DNA of 43,677 nt from NCBI RefSeq assembly GCF_013449735.1, contig NZ_JACBNY010000017.1:1-43677 (forward strand). The letters run 5' to 3'. Made by a program: the position numbers and the translations under genes. This document shows positions 24,775-34,114 of this stretch, one piece after another. This DNA is from Pseudolactococcus laudensis. Lineage in GTDB: Bacteria > Bacillota > Bacilli > Lactobacillales > Streptococcaceae. The notes beneath the pieces were generated by a model. The model worked only from the letters and a program-made list of their open reading frames with translations, was not told the origin of the DNA and made no database searches. The first letter of the stretch is position 1. Each line of letters begins with the position of its first letter.

Positions 24775-27195
24775 ATGACCGATTTTAAGACAGGACTGAC
24801 CCAAGCTCAAGTTGAAGCACATCTATTAAAAGGTGAGGTCAATATTGCAACTACCTCTGCTAGTAGAACGACCAAAGAAATCATTCTTCATAATACATTG
24901 ACCTTGTTCAATTTCTTGAACTTGTTGCTATTCTGCATGGTCTTGTTTACAGGCTCGCTTAAAAATCTACTATTTATTTTGTCAGTCGTATTTAATACAG
25001 GGATAGGCATCTATCAGGAAATTAAAGCTAAGAAAACAATTGAGAGCCTCTCTATTTTAAAGCAGGCTAAGGTCTTAGTTTTACGTGACGGGATTGAAAC
25101 ACAAGTCAATAAGGAAGACATCGTACTGGATGATATTCTCTTCTTAACCAAAGGGATGCAAGTCCCCGTTGACGTCAGGAGTTTAGAAGAAGGCCTCGTC
25201 GTTGATGAGTCTTTGATTACTGGTGAGTCAGAATTTATCAAAAAGCATATCGGTGATGAGATTTATTCAGGCAGTCTGGTCATGCAAGGCAATACGAAAG
25301 TACAAGTTATCTCAGTTGGTAATAACACTTACGTCAGTAAGCTAACCGTTGAAGCTAAAGCCTTTGCTATGACGAAATCACAGATTCAAAAGAATATCGA
25401 TCGCATTTTGAAATGGATTACGATTATCATTTTGCCTGCGACGATTGCCGTCTTTCTTGACCAATATAACTTCCTGGAGATTATTGGCACAAATGCTGTT
25501 ATATTAAAAGCTGTTGCAGCTATGATAGGTATCATGCCCGAAGGCCTTGTGCTTTTAACTAGTGTCGCATTGGCTGCCGGCGTTTTAAAACTTTCCACAC
25601 TGGGTACTTTAACCCAAGAATTACCTGCAATTGAGACCTTAGCGCGAGTAGATACCATTTGTTTGGATAAAACAGGGACCATTACCGAAGGTAAGATGAG
25701 TGTCGAAAATGTTCTTTACTACGGTGACAATCAGTCAGAGATTGATGATATTATCGCTTTTATTGTCAGTCGTGATGCAGAACAAAATATGTCTACGATT
25801 GCTTTACAGTCTAAATTTCAAACCCCACAAAAAACATATGATGTCGTAGATTATTTGCCGTTTTCATCAGAGCTAAAATTACAAGCTATGGAGATTGCAG
25901 GTCAGGGTACCTATCTTTTAGGGGCTTTTGATATGATTGTATCGGAGCTACCGGCAGCAGTTAAAGCTGATATTGAACAGTATCTAAAATCAGGCAACCG
26001 GATTATTGGCTTGGCACACAGTCAAGGTCATCTCACCGATAAAGGGGTACCCAAAGATGCGTCTTTGCTTGCCCTAATTCTAATTAAGGATGTCGTCAAG
26101 GAAGATGCGCGTGATATCATTGCCTATTTTAAATCACAAGATGTTGATGTTAAGATTATCTCTGGTGACTATCCTGATACCGTTGCTGCCATTGCAAAAG
26201 ATGTTGGTGTAACAGGTAAGGCGATTATTTCTGCGGATATTCCTGAAGATATGGCGACCTTACAACGAGTTGTTAAAGAGACCAGTATTTTTGGTCGCGT
26301 GACACCCCCTCAAAAGCGGAACATCATTCAAGCGTTACAAAAAAACGGTCATACGACTTGTATGGTTGGTGATGGCATTAATGATATTTTAGCGCTCAAA
26401 CAATCAGACTGTGCCATTGCATTCGGTTCTGGTAGCGAGGCAACAAAAGCAGTTGCTAAATTTGTCTTGTTGGAAAATGATTTTTCAACGCTGCCAAATG
26501 TTGTCAAAGAAGGCCGAAAAGTGATTAATAATATCAATACAGTCGCAAGTTTACACGTTGTTCGTGTGATTTATTCGACGATTTTGGTTTTTGCTTTCTT
26601 CCTCTTTAAAATTTTATTCCCACTTGATCCAGTTAATTTGACTCTAGTAGGTATTTTAACGATTGGTGTACCAACTTTTCTACTTGTTTTTGAGAAAAAC
26701 GAAGCCAAGGCCAAGGATAACTTCTTTAGAAATATTTTTCTAAATGCCTTGCCTTGTGGTATTGTACTTGCTTTGACAATCTTTACTTTAGGGGCATTAG
26801 CTAAAGGAGAAATTTCCATAGAAGATGTAGGAGGTAGGGTACTACATTATCAACATTACGCACAGTCAGAAATTTTGGATATGGCAATGAAAACAACGAT
26901 TACACAAGTGGTTGGAGGTGTTCAAATCTTCTTGATGTTCCTCTTGTGTCGGCCGTTAACACGATTTAGATTAAGTGTGATACTTTTATCACTTGTTACC
27001 TTTATTGCCAGTTATTTCATTGCGCCACTTATGTCGCTTTTTGGTCTATCTCCTGTAGAGTTCTACTGGCCTCCTATGTGGTATGACTTTTTAACGATTA
27101 TTATTGTGCTCATTGATATTGTTGCGATATTAATCATTCGATTTATCTTACTAAAAACAGTTTTAAAAGAAAAGCCAAAAGAGATAGAAGTATGA
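24775..27195 (+). CDS. P-type cation-transporting ATPase
   Basis: This encodes 806 residues. The phosphorylated Asp298 is in CLDKTGTITEG. The actuator loop VDESLITGESEFI, the hinge VGDGINDILALKQSDCAIAF and the membrane segment AMIGIMPEGLVLLTS are present. Four membrane helices flank the actuator domain and several more make the C-terminal third. There is no N-terminal heavy-metal domain, and the type resembles the CtpE/MgtA-like group, so calcium or magnesium is a possible load; this is inference. AAGGAG lies about 12 nt before the ATG. The gene is intact. Confidence 0.9.
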   Translation: MTDFKTGLTQAQVEAHLLKGEVNIATTSASRTTKEIILHNTLTLFNFLNLLLFCMVLFTGSLKNLLFILSVVFNTGIGIYQEIKAKKTIESLSILKQAKVLVLRDGIETQVNKEDIVLDDILFLTKGMQVPVDVRSLEEGLVVDESLITGESEFIKKHIGDEIYSGSLVMQGNTKVQVISVGNNTYVSKLTVEAKAFAMTKSQIQKNIDRILKWITIIILPATIAVFLDQYNFLEIIGTNAVILKAVAAMIGIMPEGLVLLTSVALAAGVLKLSTLGTLTQELPAIETLARVDTICLDKTGTITEGKMSVENVLYYGDNQSEIDDIIAFIVSRDAEQNMSTIALQSKFQTPQKTYDVVDYLPFSSELKLQAMEIAGQGTYLLGAFDMIVSELPAAVKADIEQYLKSGNRIIGLAHSQGHLTDKGVPKDASLLALILIKDVVKEDARDIIAYFKSQDVDVKIISGDYPDTVAAIAKDVGVTGKAIISADIPEDMATLQRVVKETSIFGRVTPPQKRNIIQALQKNGHTTCMVGDGINDILALKQSDCAIAFGSGSEATKAVAKFVLLENDFSTLPNVVKEGRKVINNINTVASLHVVRVIYSTILVFAFFLFKILFPLDPVNLTLVGILTIGVPTFLLVFEKNEAKAKDNFFRNIFLNALPCGIVLALTIFTLGALAKGEISIEDVGGRVLHYQHYAQSEILDMAMKTTITQVVGGVQIFLMFLLCRPLTRFRLSVILLSLVTFIASYFIAPLMSLFGLSPVEFYWPPMWYDFLTIIIVLIDIVAILIIRFILLKTVLKEKPKEIEV

Positions 27196-27213
27196 ATTGA
27201 ATTGAAAAACCAT

Positions 27214-27222
27214 TGATATAAT
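27214..27222 (+). promoter_or_regulatory. Extended -10 promoter of the membrane protein gene
   Basis: TGATATAAT, about 41 nt before the ATG; no strong -35 box. It lies 18 nt after the ATPase stop. Confidence 0.5.
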
Positions 27223-27263
27223 GATATGATTACAAATAGATAAACTAATCATAAGGGGTTTCA

Positions 27264-27740
27264 ATGAAAGAAGAAAGTAAACGCGCTAAAAAACTCATGC
27301 AAGAACAGTCTTTGCCATATAATGCATGGGGTGGTAATCTAACCATTCCAATTATGACGATAGTGACTGTTATTCTCTCGTTAATTGGTTTTAAAAACAG
27401 TTTTTTTAGTCTGGTCATATTTATTGCAGCGATTCAAGTGCATCGTTATAATATGAAACTCAAGCTAGGTGGTCGTTCATATATCGCACCAATCATGGTT
27501 TATGTCTATAACGCTTTATCAATCCCTATGGTATTTTTGGTAGCTAATTTGACTGATGCGACTATTTTACCATTGCTAATAATTGAAGTCTTGTTTTTTG
27601 CAGCAGTTGTGGTTGCGTTTGTTTTCTTCTTTATGACAGCAAATCAAATTAAGAAACAATTTCCAACGATGAAAGCAGATAGCCTAGCAGCCAGACAAGC
27701 CTATCAGGAAACAATAGCACGATTAAAAAATCAAATTTGA
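27264..27740 (+). CDS. Small integral membrane protein, unknown function
   Basis: This encodes 158 residues. After a basic N-terminus (KEESKRAKKLM) there are about four membrane helices (roughly 25-65, 75-95 and 105-125), then a cytoplasmic tail. I do not recognise a family. It has AAGGGG before the ATG. Its stop codon overlaps the -35 box of pyrG. Confidence 0.7.
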   Translation: MKEESKRAKKLMQEQSLPYNAWGGNLTIPIMTIVTVILSLIGFKNSFFSLVIFIAAIQVHRYNMKLKLGGRSYIAPIMVYVYNALSIPMVFLVANLTDATILPLLIIEVLFFAAVVVAFVFFFMTANQIKKQFPTMKADSLAARQAYQETIARLKNQI

Positions 27741-27826
27741 CAAGTCCACAAAAAATTTGCTATAATAATTATCGGGCACCGCTCAGGCGGTCGGACAAAT
27801 AGCTCCCATTATTGGGAGCTTTTTAT
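27737..27826 (+). promoter_or_regulatory. pyrG promoter and CTP-sensing attenuator
   Basis: TTGACA (27737-27742), 18 nt, TATAAT (27761-27766). The predicted RNA starts at GGGC (27774). Downstream is a terminator AGCTCCC-ATTATT-GGGAGCT with a T run (27801-27825); a CCGC-TCAG-GCGG hairpin precedes it. This matches the known Bacillus/Lactococcus pyrG control: when CTP is low, polymerase stalls after GGG and adds extra G's, and the poly-G end pairs with the C-rich strand of the terminator and lets transcription continue. Confidence 0.9.
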
Positions 27827-27871
27827 ATTTATTTTCCCATGTGTGTTTAAATTAAAGGAGACAATAGGTAA

Positions 27872-29482
27872 ATGACAAAGTATATTTTCGTCACAGGTGG
27901 TGTGGTTTCAGGTATTGGTAAAGGGATTGTGGCGTCAAGTCTTGGTCGTCTTTTAAAAAATCGTGGCCTTAAAGTCACAATTCAAAAGTTTGACCCATAC
28001 ATCAATATTGACCCGGGTACAATGAGTCCTTACCAACATGGGGAAGTTTACGTGACAGATGATGGCGCAGAAACTGACCTTGACCTTGGTCACTACGAGC
28101 GTTTCATGGATGTTAACCTTAACAAATACTCTAACGTGACAACAGGTAAAATTTACTCAGAAGTTTTGCGTAAAGAGCGTAAAGGCGAATATTTGGGAGC
28201 AACGGTTCAAGTTATTCCACATATCACAGATGCCTTGAAAGAAAAAATTAAACGTGCCGCAGCAACGACTGACTCAGATGTCATCATTACTGAAGTCGGC
28301 GGAACTGTTGGCGATATTGAGTCATTACCATTTCTTGAAGCCTTGCGTCAGATGAAATCTGATGTGGGTTCGGACAATGTTTTCTACATTCATACAACTT
28401 TATTACCTTATCTAAAAGCGTCTGCTGAAATGAAAACTAAACCAACACAACACTCTGTTAAAGAATTACGTGGCTTGGGGATTCAGCCGAATATGATTGT
28501 TATCCGGACAGAAACACCAGCTGAGCAAGGGATTAAAAATAAAATTGCACAGTTTACAGATGTTGCGCCAGAGGCTGTTATTGAATCACTTGATGTGGAA
28601 CATTTGTACCAAATCCCACTTAATTTACAAGCTCAAAACATGGACCAAATCGTTTTGGATCATTTGAAACTTGATTTGCCAAAAGCAGATATGACAGAGT
28701 GGACAGAAATGGTTCACCACGTCATGAACCTCAAAAAATCAACTAAGATTACTTTGGTTGGGAAGTATGTCGAATTGCCAGATGCTTATATCTCTGTCGT
28801 TGAAGCTTTGAAACATGCCGGATACCCTGCGGACACCGACATTGACCTGAAATGGGTTCAGTCAAACGATGTGACCCCTGAAAATGCTGCTGAACTTTTG
28901 GGCGACGCTGACGGTATTATTGTACCGGGTGGCTTTGGACCCCGTGGCACTGAGGGTAAAATTGCGGCGATTCAGTATGCGCGTGAGCATGATGTGCCGA
29001 TGCTTGGCGTTTGTCTAGGTATGCAGTTGACCTGTGTCGAGTTTGGTCGTAACGTCCTTGGACTTGACGGCGCTAACTCAACTGAGTTAAATCCTGAAAC
29101 GAAATTCCCAATTATCGACCTCATGCGTGATCAAATCGATGTTGAGGATATGGGTGGTACACTTCGTTTGGGACTTTACCCAGCGAAATTGAAAGCACAC
29201 TCAGTGACAGCAGCAGCCTATGATAACCAAGAAGTCATCCAACGCCGTCACCGTCACCGTTATGAATTTAACAACGCCTACCGTGAACAGTTTGAAAAAG
29301 CAGGACTCGTCTTCTCAGGCGTATCACCTGATAACCGTTTGGTAGAAATTGTTGAAATTCCAGAAAATAAATTCTTCGTTGCGTGTCAATATCACCCAGA
29401 ATTGTCAAGCCGTCCAAATAGATCAGAAGGTCTTTACACAGCCTTTGTCAAAGCATCTGTTGAAAACGCTGAAGCGAAATAA
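27872..29482 (+). CDS. pyrG: CTP synthase
   Basis: This aminates UTP to CTP with glutamine and ATP. It has 536 residues. The N-terminal synthase domain has the P-loop-like [12 protein letters not shown] and [16 protein letters not shown]; the C-terminal class I glutaminase has [13 protein letters not shown], nucleophile Cys381 in LGVCLGMQ and the HPE triad part YHPELSS. AAAGGAG lies 14 nt before ATG 27872. It is controlled by CTP through the attenuator. The gene is intact. Confidence 0.98.
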   Translation: MTKYIFVTGGVVSGIGKGIVASSLGRLLKNRGLKVTIQKFDPYINIDPGTMSPYQHGEVYVTDDGAETDLDLGHYERFMDVNLNKYSNVTTGKIYSEVLRKERKGEYLGATVQVIPHITDALKEKIKRAAATTDSDVIITEVGGTVGDIESLPFLEALRQMKSDVGSDNVFYIHTTLLPYLKASAEMKTKPTQHSVKELRGLGIQPNMIVIRTETPAEQGIKNKIAQFTDVAPEAVIESLDVEHLYQIPLNLQAQNMDQIVLDHLKLDLPKADMTEWTEMVHHVMNLKKSTKITLVGKYVELPDAYISVVEALKHAGYPADTDIDLKWVQSNDVTPENAAELLGDADGIIVPGGFGPRGTEGKIAAIQYAREHDVPMLGVCLGMQLTCVEFGRNVLGLDGANSTELNPETKFPIIDLMRDQIDVEDMGGTLRLGLYPAKLKAHSVTAAAYDNQEVIQRRHRHRYEFNNAYREQFEKAGLVFSGVSPDNRLVEIVEIPENKFFVACQYHPELSSRPNRSEGLYTAFVKASVENAEAK

Positions 29483-29487
29483 AACAC

Positions 29488-29521
29488 AAAAAATGCTAGG
29501 ATTGATGTTCTAGCATTTTTT
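29488..29521 (+). terminator. Terminator of pyrG
   Basis: A 12-bp stem AAAAAATGCTAG with its exact complement around a 10-nt loop, ending in T's. The stretch 29522-29641 holds no gene that I can see. Confidence 0.9.
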
Positions 29522-29641
29522 GATTTCTAAAATTTCTGATACGAGTAAATATGATTTTTTCTACAATTAAAGTATGATTTTTTAAAAATAAGACGGAGAT
29601 GATATAACATTTCTTATATTTCGATAAATTGACACTATATC

Positions 29642-30271
29642 TCAAAATAAATTAAATGATTCTAACCTTGAATTTTTGATATCATATACAGCACTTTCTC
29701 TTTGGCTATTGGAAGAATTGATATTTGCTCCAGCATCAATGAGCGCTTGAAATACACTTCTGATTTGTGTCAATACCAAATCACGCCCGATATCATCTAA
29801 TCCTTCTCCTGCCCAAGATGATTTACCCTCAAAAAAAGGATGATCAATCATCTGTTTTGCATCCATAATTGCTCTGCCGAGGCAGGTGTTTCCATATGAA
29901 TCAACCGCATTTGGGTCTGCACCTAAGGTAAGCATTTTATTAAATATTTTGTAGACTCTATCAAATTTATCAGCATCTTTTTCCATTGTTTGACAATTAA
30001 ATATTAGAGCTCTAATTGCATCATGTAAAACAGGAGCTAGCCATTCATTACAACTTTCCTTTTCGATAAAATTGACATCTGCCCCCATATCCAAGAGATA
30101 TTCAGCAATTTCAAAATTTCCAGTTTTCAAAGAAACTTGAAGAAGGGACTGTCCGTCATCTTTTTTGGGTGGTTGTTTTGCGGTACATGATAATAACTTG
30201 GGTTTATTAGTAAGGATTGCTTTGACTTCATCATTATTACCACGTCTAATTGCAACAAATAGTTTTTTCAT
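29642..30271 (-). CDS. Ankyrin-repeat protein
   Basis: This encodes 209 residues. At least three ankyrin repeats are visible: LFVAIRRGNNDEVKAIL, LLQVSLKTGNFEIAEYLLDMGADVNF and MLTLGADPNAVDSYGNTCLGRAI, with a fourth partial one at VFQALIDAGANINSS. There is no signal peptide, so it is cytoplasmic and should bind a protein partner. GAGGGA lies before the start. It stands alone between pyrG and the DUF2929 gene. No function can be given. Confidence 0.85.
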   Translation of the reverse strand: MKKLFVAIRRGNNDEVKAILTNKPKLLSCTAKQPPKKDDGQSLLQVSLKTGNFEIAEYLLDMGADVNFIEKESCNEWLAPVLHDAIRALIFNCQTMEKDADKFDRVYKIFNKMLTLGADPNAVDSYGNTCLGRAIMDAKQMIDHPFFEGKSSWAGEGLDDIGRDLVLTQIRSVFQALIDAGANINSSNSQRESAVYDIKNSRLESFNLF

Positions 30272-30382
30272 TTTGTCCCTCGTCTTTTTCTGATTTAAAC
30301 CGCTTTCATTTAATTATATCTCATATATTTCAAATGTTCAATCCTATATATTTTTAGAAAATAAAAAAATAAACCCAACGGT

Positions 30383-30574
30383 TTATTTTGATGCTTTAGC
30401 TTGTGGATCTTTTGGAATTGCGATTTTGTCTATAATGAAAATGAAGACTGTAAAGACAACAGCAATGATTGCGACCAGATTAGGTTGGAAACTTGTATCA
30501 TTGAGTTTGCCGATAACAAAGCCAGAAATTTCACTTAAAATCAATGACCAAAATAGAACAACGAAGAATTTCAT
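30383..30574 (-). CDS. DUF2929 (YjzD-like) small membrane protein
   Basis: This encodes 63 residues with two membrane helices (about 3-20 and 32-51) and a short basic tail. The N-terminus MKFFVVLFWSLILSEISGFVIG is typical of the DUF2929/YjzD family. The function is unknown. It is divergent from dnaE. The ribosome site is weak. Confidence 0.75.
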   Translation of the reverse strand: MKFFVVLFWSLILSEISGFVIGKLNDTSFQPNLVAIIAVVFTVFIFIIDKIAIPKDPQAKASK

Positions 30575-30661
30575 AACACCATCTGCTTTCTAAAGGGCTT
30601 TCTAAAATAGAAAATGAAAATTTTAGATATGTCCTGATATGTTTCTTCTCTCAAAATAAAG

Positions 30662-30797
30662 TATAATAGAAATAAGGAAATTTTGCAAGAAAAACATCAA
30701 AAAATAATGGCTAGATTTAACTCGTGAGAGCAACTAACCTGGCAACCCACTGAATCAAGTTGCCTAACAAAAATAAAAGACCATGAAAGGAGTTAAG
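30662..30797 (+). promoter_or_regulatory. dnaE promoter and structured leader with alternative stems
   Basis: TATAAT at 30662-30667 predicts a leader of about 124 nt. AGTTGCC (30758-30764) can pair with either GCAACT (30730-30735) or GGCAAC (30741-30746), which exclude each other. A small CTC-GTGA-GAG hairpin (30721-30730) lies before them. AAAGGAG then precedes ATG 30798. Confidence 0.5.
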
Positions 30798-33700
30798 ATG
30801 TACGCCCAACTTAATACGAAAACCGTTTTTAGCTTTATGGATGCGACGGTCAAACTCACCGATTATATCACAGCAGCAAAAGCGCTCGGCTACCAAACAC
30901 TCGGCATTTCTGATAGCGACAATCTCCATGCTGCCCACCAATTCATCACGCAAGCCCAAGCAGCAGGCATCCAGCCAGTCATTGGCTACGAAACGACACT
31001 TTTGTTGGACGGCCTCGCTATCAATTTCACTTTCATTGCCAAAACAAATGTCGGGCTTAGAAATCTTTACAGTATTTCGAGTAAGAAAAATTTCGGCTTT
31101 AACGATTTTTCAGACATGCAAAGTCATTTGAGTGACGTTGCCCTCATCATTCCCGCTGACTCAGCTGTTGATAGTATCCTTTCCCAATTGCCCCCAAAAG
31201 ATGTTTATGTCGGTTTGGCACAGCCAATGGCACAAGGCTTTTTGCGACCGAAAATTCCATTTTTAACGGTAAGGTATCTAAACGCCGGGGATGCAGAGAC
31301 GCTAGCAATTTTACATCACATTAAAAATGGCACCAAGTATGATGATAGCTTGACCAGCAACCACTTCGAAAATTTACGGGCAGAAAGTGATGTTCGCGCT
31401 TTATTTGATACGGAGAGTTTGAAAAATTTAGAACGGCTGGTTTCAGAGATCAGCTATGATATTGCGCTTGACACACTTGCCCTGCCGCGTTTTAATCCTG
31501 AAAAGCCAGCAGCAGATGAATTACGTGAAACTGCTGAACACTTCTTAAAGGCTAGACAGTTAACTTCAGCTAATTATCAACAGCGACTGGATCATGAGCT
31601 AGGTGTCATTCATGAAATGGGCTTTGATGATTACTTCTTGATTGTTGCAGACGTCATTCGCTATGCACGGTCACAACAGATTTATACAGGGATGGGGCGT
31701 GGGTCTGCGTTAGGTTCTCTCGTGGCCTATGCTTTGCAAATCACAGGTGTAGACCCTGTCGCTAATAATTTGCTTTTTGAACGTTTCCTCAATCCTGAAC
31801 GGGCCAGCTTACCCGATATTGATATCGACATGCCGGATAACCAGCGTGCTGAAATTTTGACCTATGTCAAAAATCGTTACGGCAGTAGTCATGTCGCGCA
31901 GATCATGACTTTCTCTACTTTTGGTATGAAACAGAGTTTTCGTGATGTTGCTAAGGTCTTTGGCATGACAGAAGTTGAAATTTCACACGTTTCAAGTATG
32001 ATTGGTCGCTCGGATAATCTCGCCCAGGAATATGAGAAAAATAACCGTTTTCGTGCTGAAATCATTAACGATTCGCGTCTACAAAAAATCTTTGCCTATG
32101 CGCAAAAGCTAGAAGGCATGCCACGTCAGAAATCTGTCCATGCCTCAGGTGTTGTTCTTGCGGCTCATGATTTGACAGATTACCTGCCTTTAGCACCTGG
32201 TGAAACCTTACCGATCACTCAGTTTGAGGCACACGATGTTGAAGCAATTGGTCTGATTAAATTTGACTTTCTGAGTATCAAAAACCTGACTTTCATCAAT
32301 GACATGCGGGATTTAGTTGCGAAAAGGTATGAAAAACAAATCGACATCAGCCAAATTGATCTCAATGATGATGCGACGTTAGAAATATTCAGAAAGGGAC
32401 AGACTTTGGGGATTTTCCAGTTTGAAAACCCTCAGATGATGAATTTTCTACGTCAATCGAAACCGACAGAATTTGCGGATGTTGTCGCAGCAACCTCAAT
32501 TTTCAGACCAGGACCATCAGCCTTTATTCCTGAATTTATCAGACGGCGTCATGGTGAGGAGACGGTTATTTATCCGGATGACTCAATTGCTGATATTTTA
32601 GCACCAACATATGGGATTATGATTTATCAGGAACAAATCATGCAGGTTGCCCAGATTTTTGCCGGATTTTCACTGGGTCGTGCAGATCTACTCAGACGTG
32701 CTATTTCTAAAAAACAAGGCAGTGAATTTGAGCAGTTAAAAGCTGAATTTATTGCAGGTAGTTTGAAAAAAGGATATACGACAGAAAAAGCGACTGAGAT
32801 TTATGAACTGATTGAACGTTTTGCCAACTATGGCTTTAATAGGTCTCACGCCTTTGGTTATGGTGCTCTAGCAGTTCAGATGACCTATTTTAAAGCACAC
32901 TATCCAGATGTTTTTTATGAAATTATGTTGCGGGACAGTAAGCGTATCGCTCTACTTAATGATGCACAAAATCTAGGCTTTAAACTGGCACAACCGACAA
33001 TTAATCGCATGCCCTACTATGATAAATTATCCAAAGGTGAAATTTTCTTAGGCATGCGCGCGATTAAGAGTTTGCCGCGCGATTTAGCGCTTTGGATCAT
33101 TGAACATCGAGAATTTTCAAGTTTGCAGGATTTCATTCAAAAATTACCAGAGAATTATCGTAAGGAAACTGTCATCAGACCCTTGATTGAAGTTGGTGCA
33201 TTTGATAACTTTGATCCGAATCGTCGAAAGTTAGTTGAAAATCTCAAGAGACTACTGGACTTTAATTCAGTATTTCAAACAGACCTCTTTTCCGAAACAT
33301 CGACAAATTTAAAATTTGCCTATGTTGATTATGAAGATTATAGCAATGCTGAAAAATATCAGATGGAATTTGATTTGATGGGTGTGGCAGTGACTGAACA
33401 TCCTCTAATGCGTATTGCAAGAACACGCCATGGTAACTTTACTGAGGTGAGTCAGCTTACGGCGGGTCAAAAAGCAACGATTTTAGTTCAATTGACGCAT
33501 TTGAAGACGCATCGAACGAAGAATGGTGCGACCATGGCTTTCTTGAATGTGACAGATACCAAGGATGAGCTTGATGTGACCATGTTTCCGGAAAGCTATC
33601 ACCATTATCTGGCTGATCTGGAGGTCAATGATTTTTATTTGATCACAGGTAAGGTTTCTGAGCGAAATGATCGCTTACAGTTGGTTGCCGAGCAGCTTGT

Positions 33701-33920
33701 CAAGGTGGTTGAAACGGACAAAAAACTTTGGTTAGCGATTTTAGATACGAGTAAAAATTCGCGCATTGCGCAAATTTTAAAAGAATTCCCAGGCAATTCA
33801 CCTGTGATTTTGTATAATGAAACCACAAAGACGACGCAAATGACTGGCATTTACGTGGACGAGTCTGAAATTTTATTGAAACGCTTGACGGGATATGTGG
33901 ATAAAGCGGTATATAGGTGA
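30798..33920 (+). CDS. dnaE: DNA polymerase III alpha subunit DnaE
   Basis: DnaE is the second replicative polymerase of Gram-positive bacteria, extending primers on the lagging strand beside PolC. It has 1040 residues from ATG 30798, which follows AAAGGAG; an in-frame ATG 15 nt upstream lies before that site. The N-terminal PHP domain is followed by the palm with the catalytic acidic motif PDIDIDMPD and TGMGRGSALGSLVAY, then the fingers (RSHAFGYGALAVQMTYFKAHYP), a helix-hairpin-helix and an OB-type domain near the end. The gene is intact and transcribed alone. Confidence 0.97.
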   Translation: MYAQLNTKTVFSFMDATVKLTDYITAAKALGYQTLGISDSDNLHAAHQFITQAQAAGIQPVIGYETTLLLDGLAINFTFIAKTNVGLRNLYSISSKKNFGFNDFSDMQSHLSDVALIIPADSAVDSILSQLPPKDVYVGLAQPMAQGFLRPKIPFLTVRYLNAGDAETLAILHHIKNGTKYDDSLTSNHFENLRAESDVRALFDTESLKNLERLVSEISYDIALDTLALPRFNPEKPAADELRETAEHFLKARQLTSANYQQRLDHELGVIHEMGFDDYFLIVADVIRYARSQQIYTGMGRGSALGSLVAYALQITGVDPVANNLLFERFLNPERASLPDIDIDMPDNQRAEILTYVKNRYGSSHVAQIMTFSTFGMKQSFRDVAKVFGMTEVEISHVSSMIGRSDNLAQEYEKNNRFRAEIINDSRLQKIFAYAQKLEGMPRQKSVHASGVVLAAHDLTDYLPLAPGETLPITQFEAHDVEAIGLIKFDFLSIKNLTFINDMRDLVAKRYEKQIDISQIDLNDDATLEIFRKGQTLGIFQFENPQMMNFLRQSKPTEFADVVAATSIFRPGPSAFIPEFIRRRHGEETVIYPDDSIADILAPTYGIMIYQEQIMQVAQIFAGFSLGRADLLRRAISKKQGSEFEQLKAEFIAGSLKKGYTTEKATEIYELIERFANYGFNRSHAFGYGALAVQMTYFKAHYPDVFYEIMLRDSKRIALLNDAQNLGFKLAQPTINRMPYYDKLSKGEIFLGMRAIKSLPRDLALWIIEHREFSSLQDFIQKLPENYRKETVIRPLIEVGAFDNFDPNRRKLVENLKRLLDFNSVFQTDLFSETSTNLKFAYVDYEDYSNAEKYQMEFDLMGVAVTEHPLMRIARTRHGNFTEVSQLTAGQKATILVQLTHLKTHRTKNGATMAFLNVTDTKDELDVTMFPESYHHYLADLEVNDFYLITGKVSERNDRLQLVAEQLVKVVETDKKLWLAILDTSKNSRIAQILKEFPGNSPVILYNETTKTTQMTGIYVDESEILLKRLTGYVDKAVYR

Positions 33921-33923
33921 TTT

Positions 33924-33959
33924 AAAATGATTGTTGATGATATTTGACAATCATTTTTT
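33924..33959 (+). terminator. Terminator of dnaE
   Basis: An 11-bp stem AAAATGATTGT and its complement around a 12-nt loop, followed by T's. Confidence 0.88.
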
Positions 33960-34063
33960 ATTTCTGAGAATTAGTCTTTCTTGTCGTTTAAGTTAAGTAA
34001 TAAAATAAAGAGCTGGTGTGTTAAGACAGCTAATATTGGAGGACGGCAAACAACCTGATTTTT

Positions 34064-34072
34064 TGATATAAT
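34064..34072 (+). promoter_or_regulatory. Extended -10 promoter of the Type III mod gene
   Basis: TGATATAAT, 42 nt before the mod ATG, which has TGGAGA as ribosome site. Confidence 0.55.
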
Positions 34073-34114
34073 GACAGTAATTGAAATTAGAAAATAAACT
34101 GGAGAAATCACCCT

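Noticed and set aside
30721-30780. S-box (SAM) riboswitch before dnaE
   Set aside because: Only the short GGCAACC piece is similar; the closing stem, kink-turn and downstream terminator are absent.
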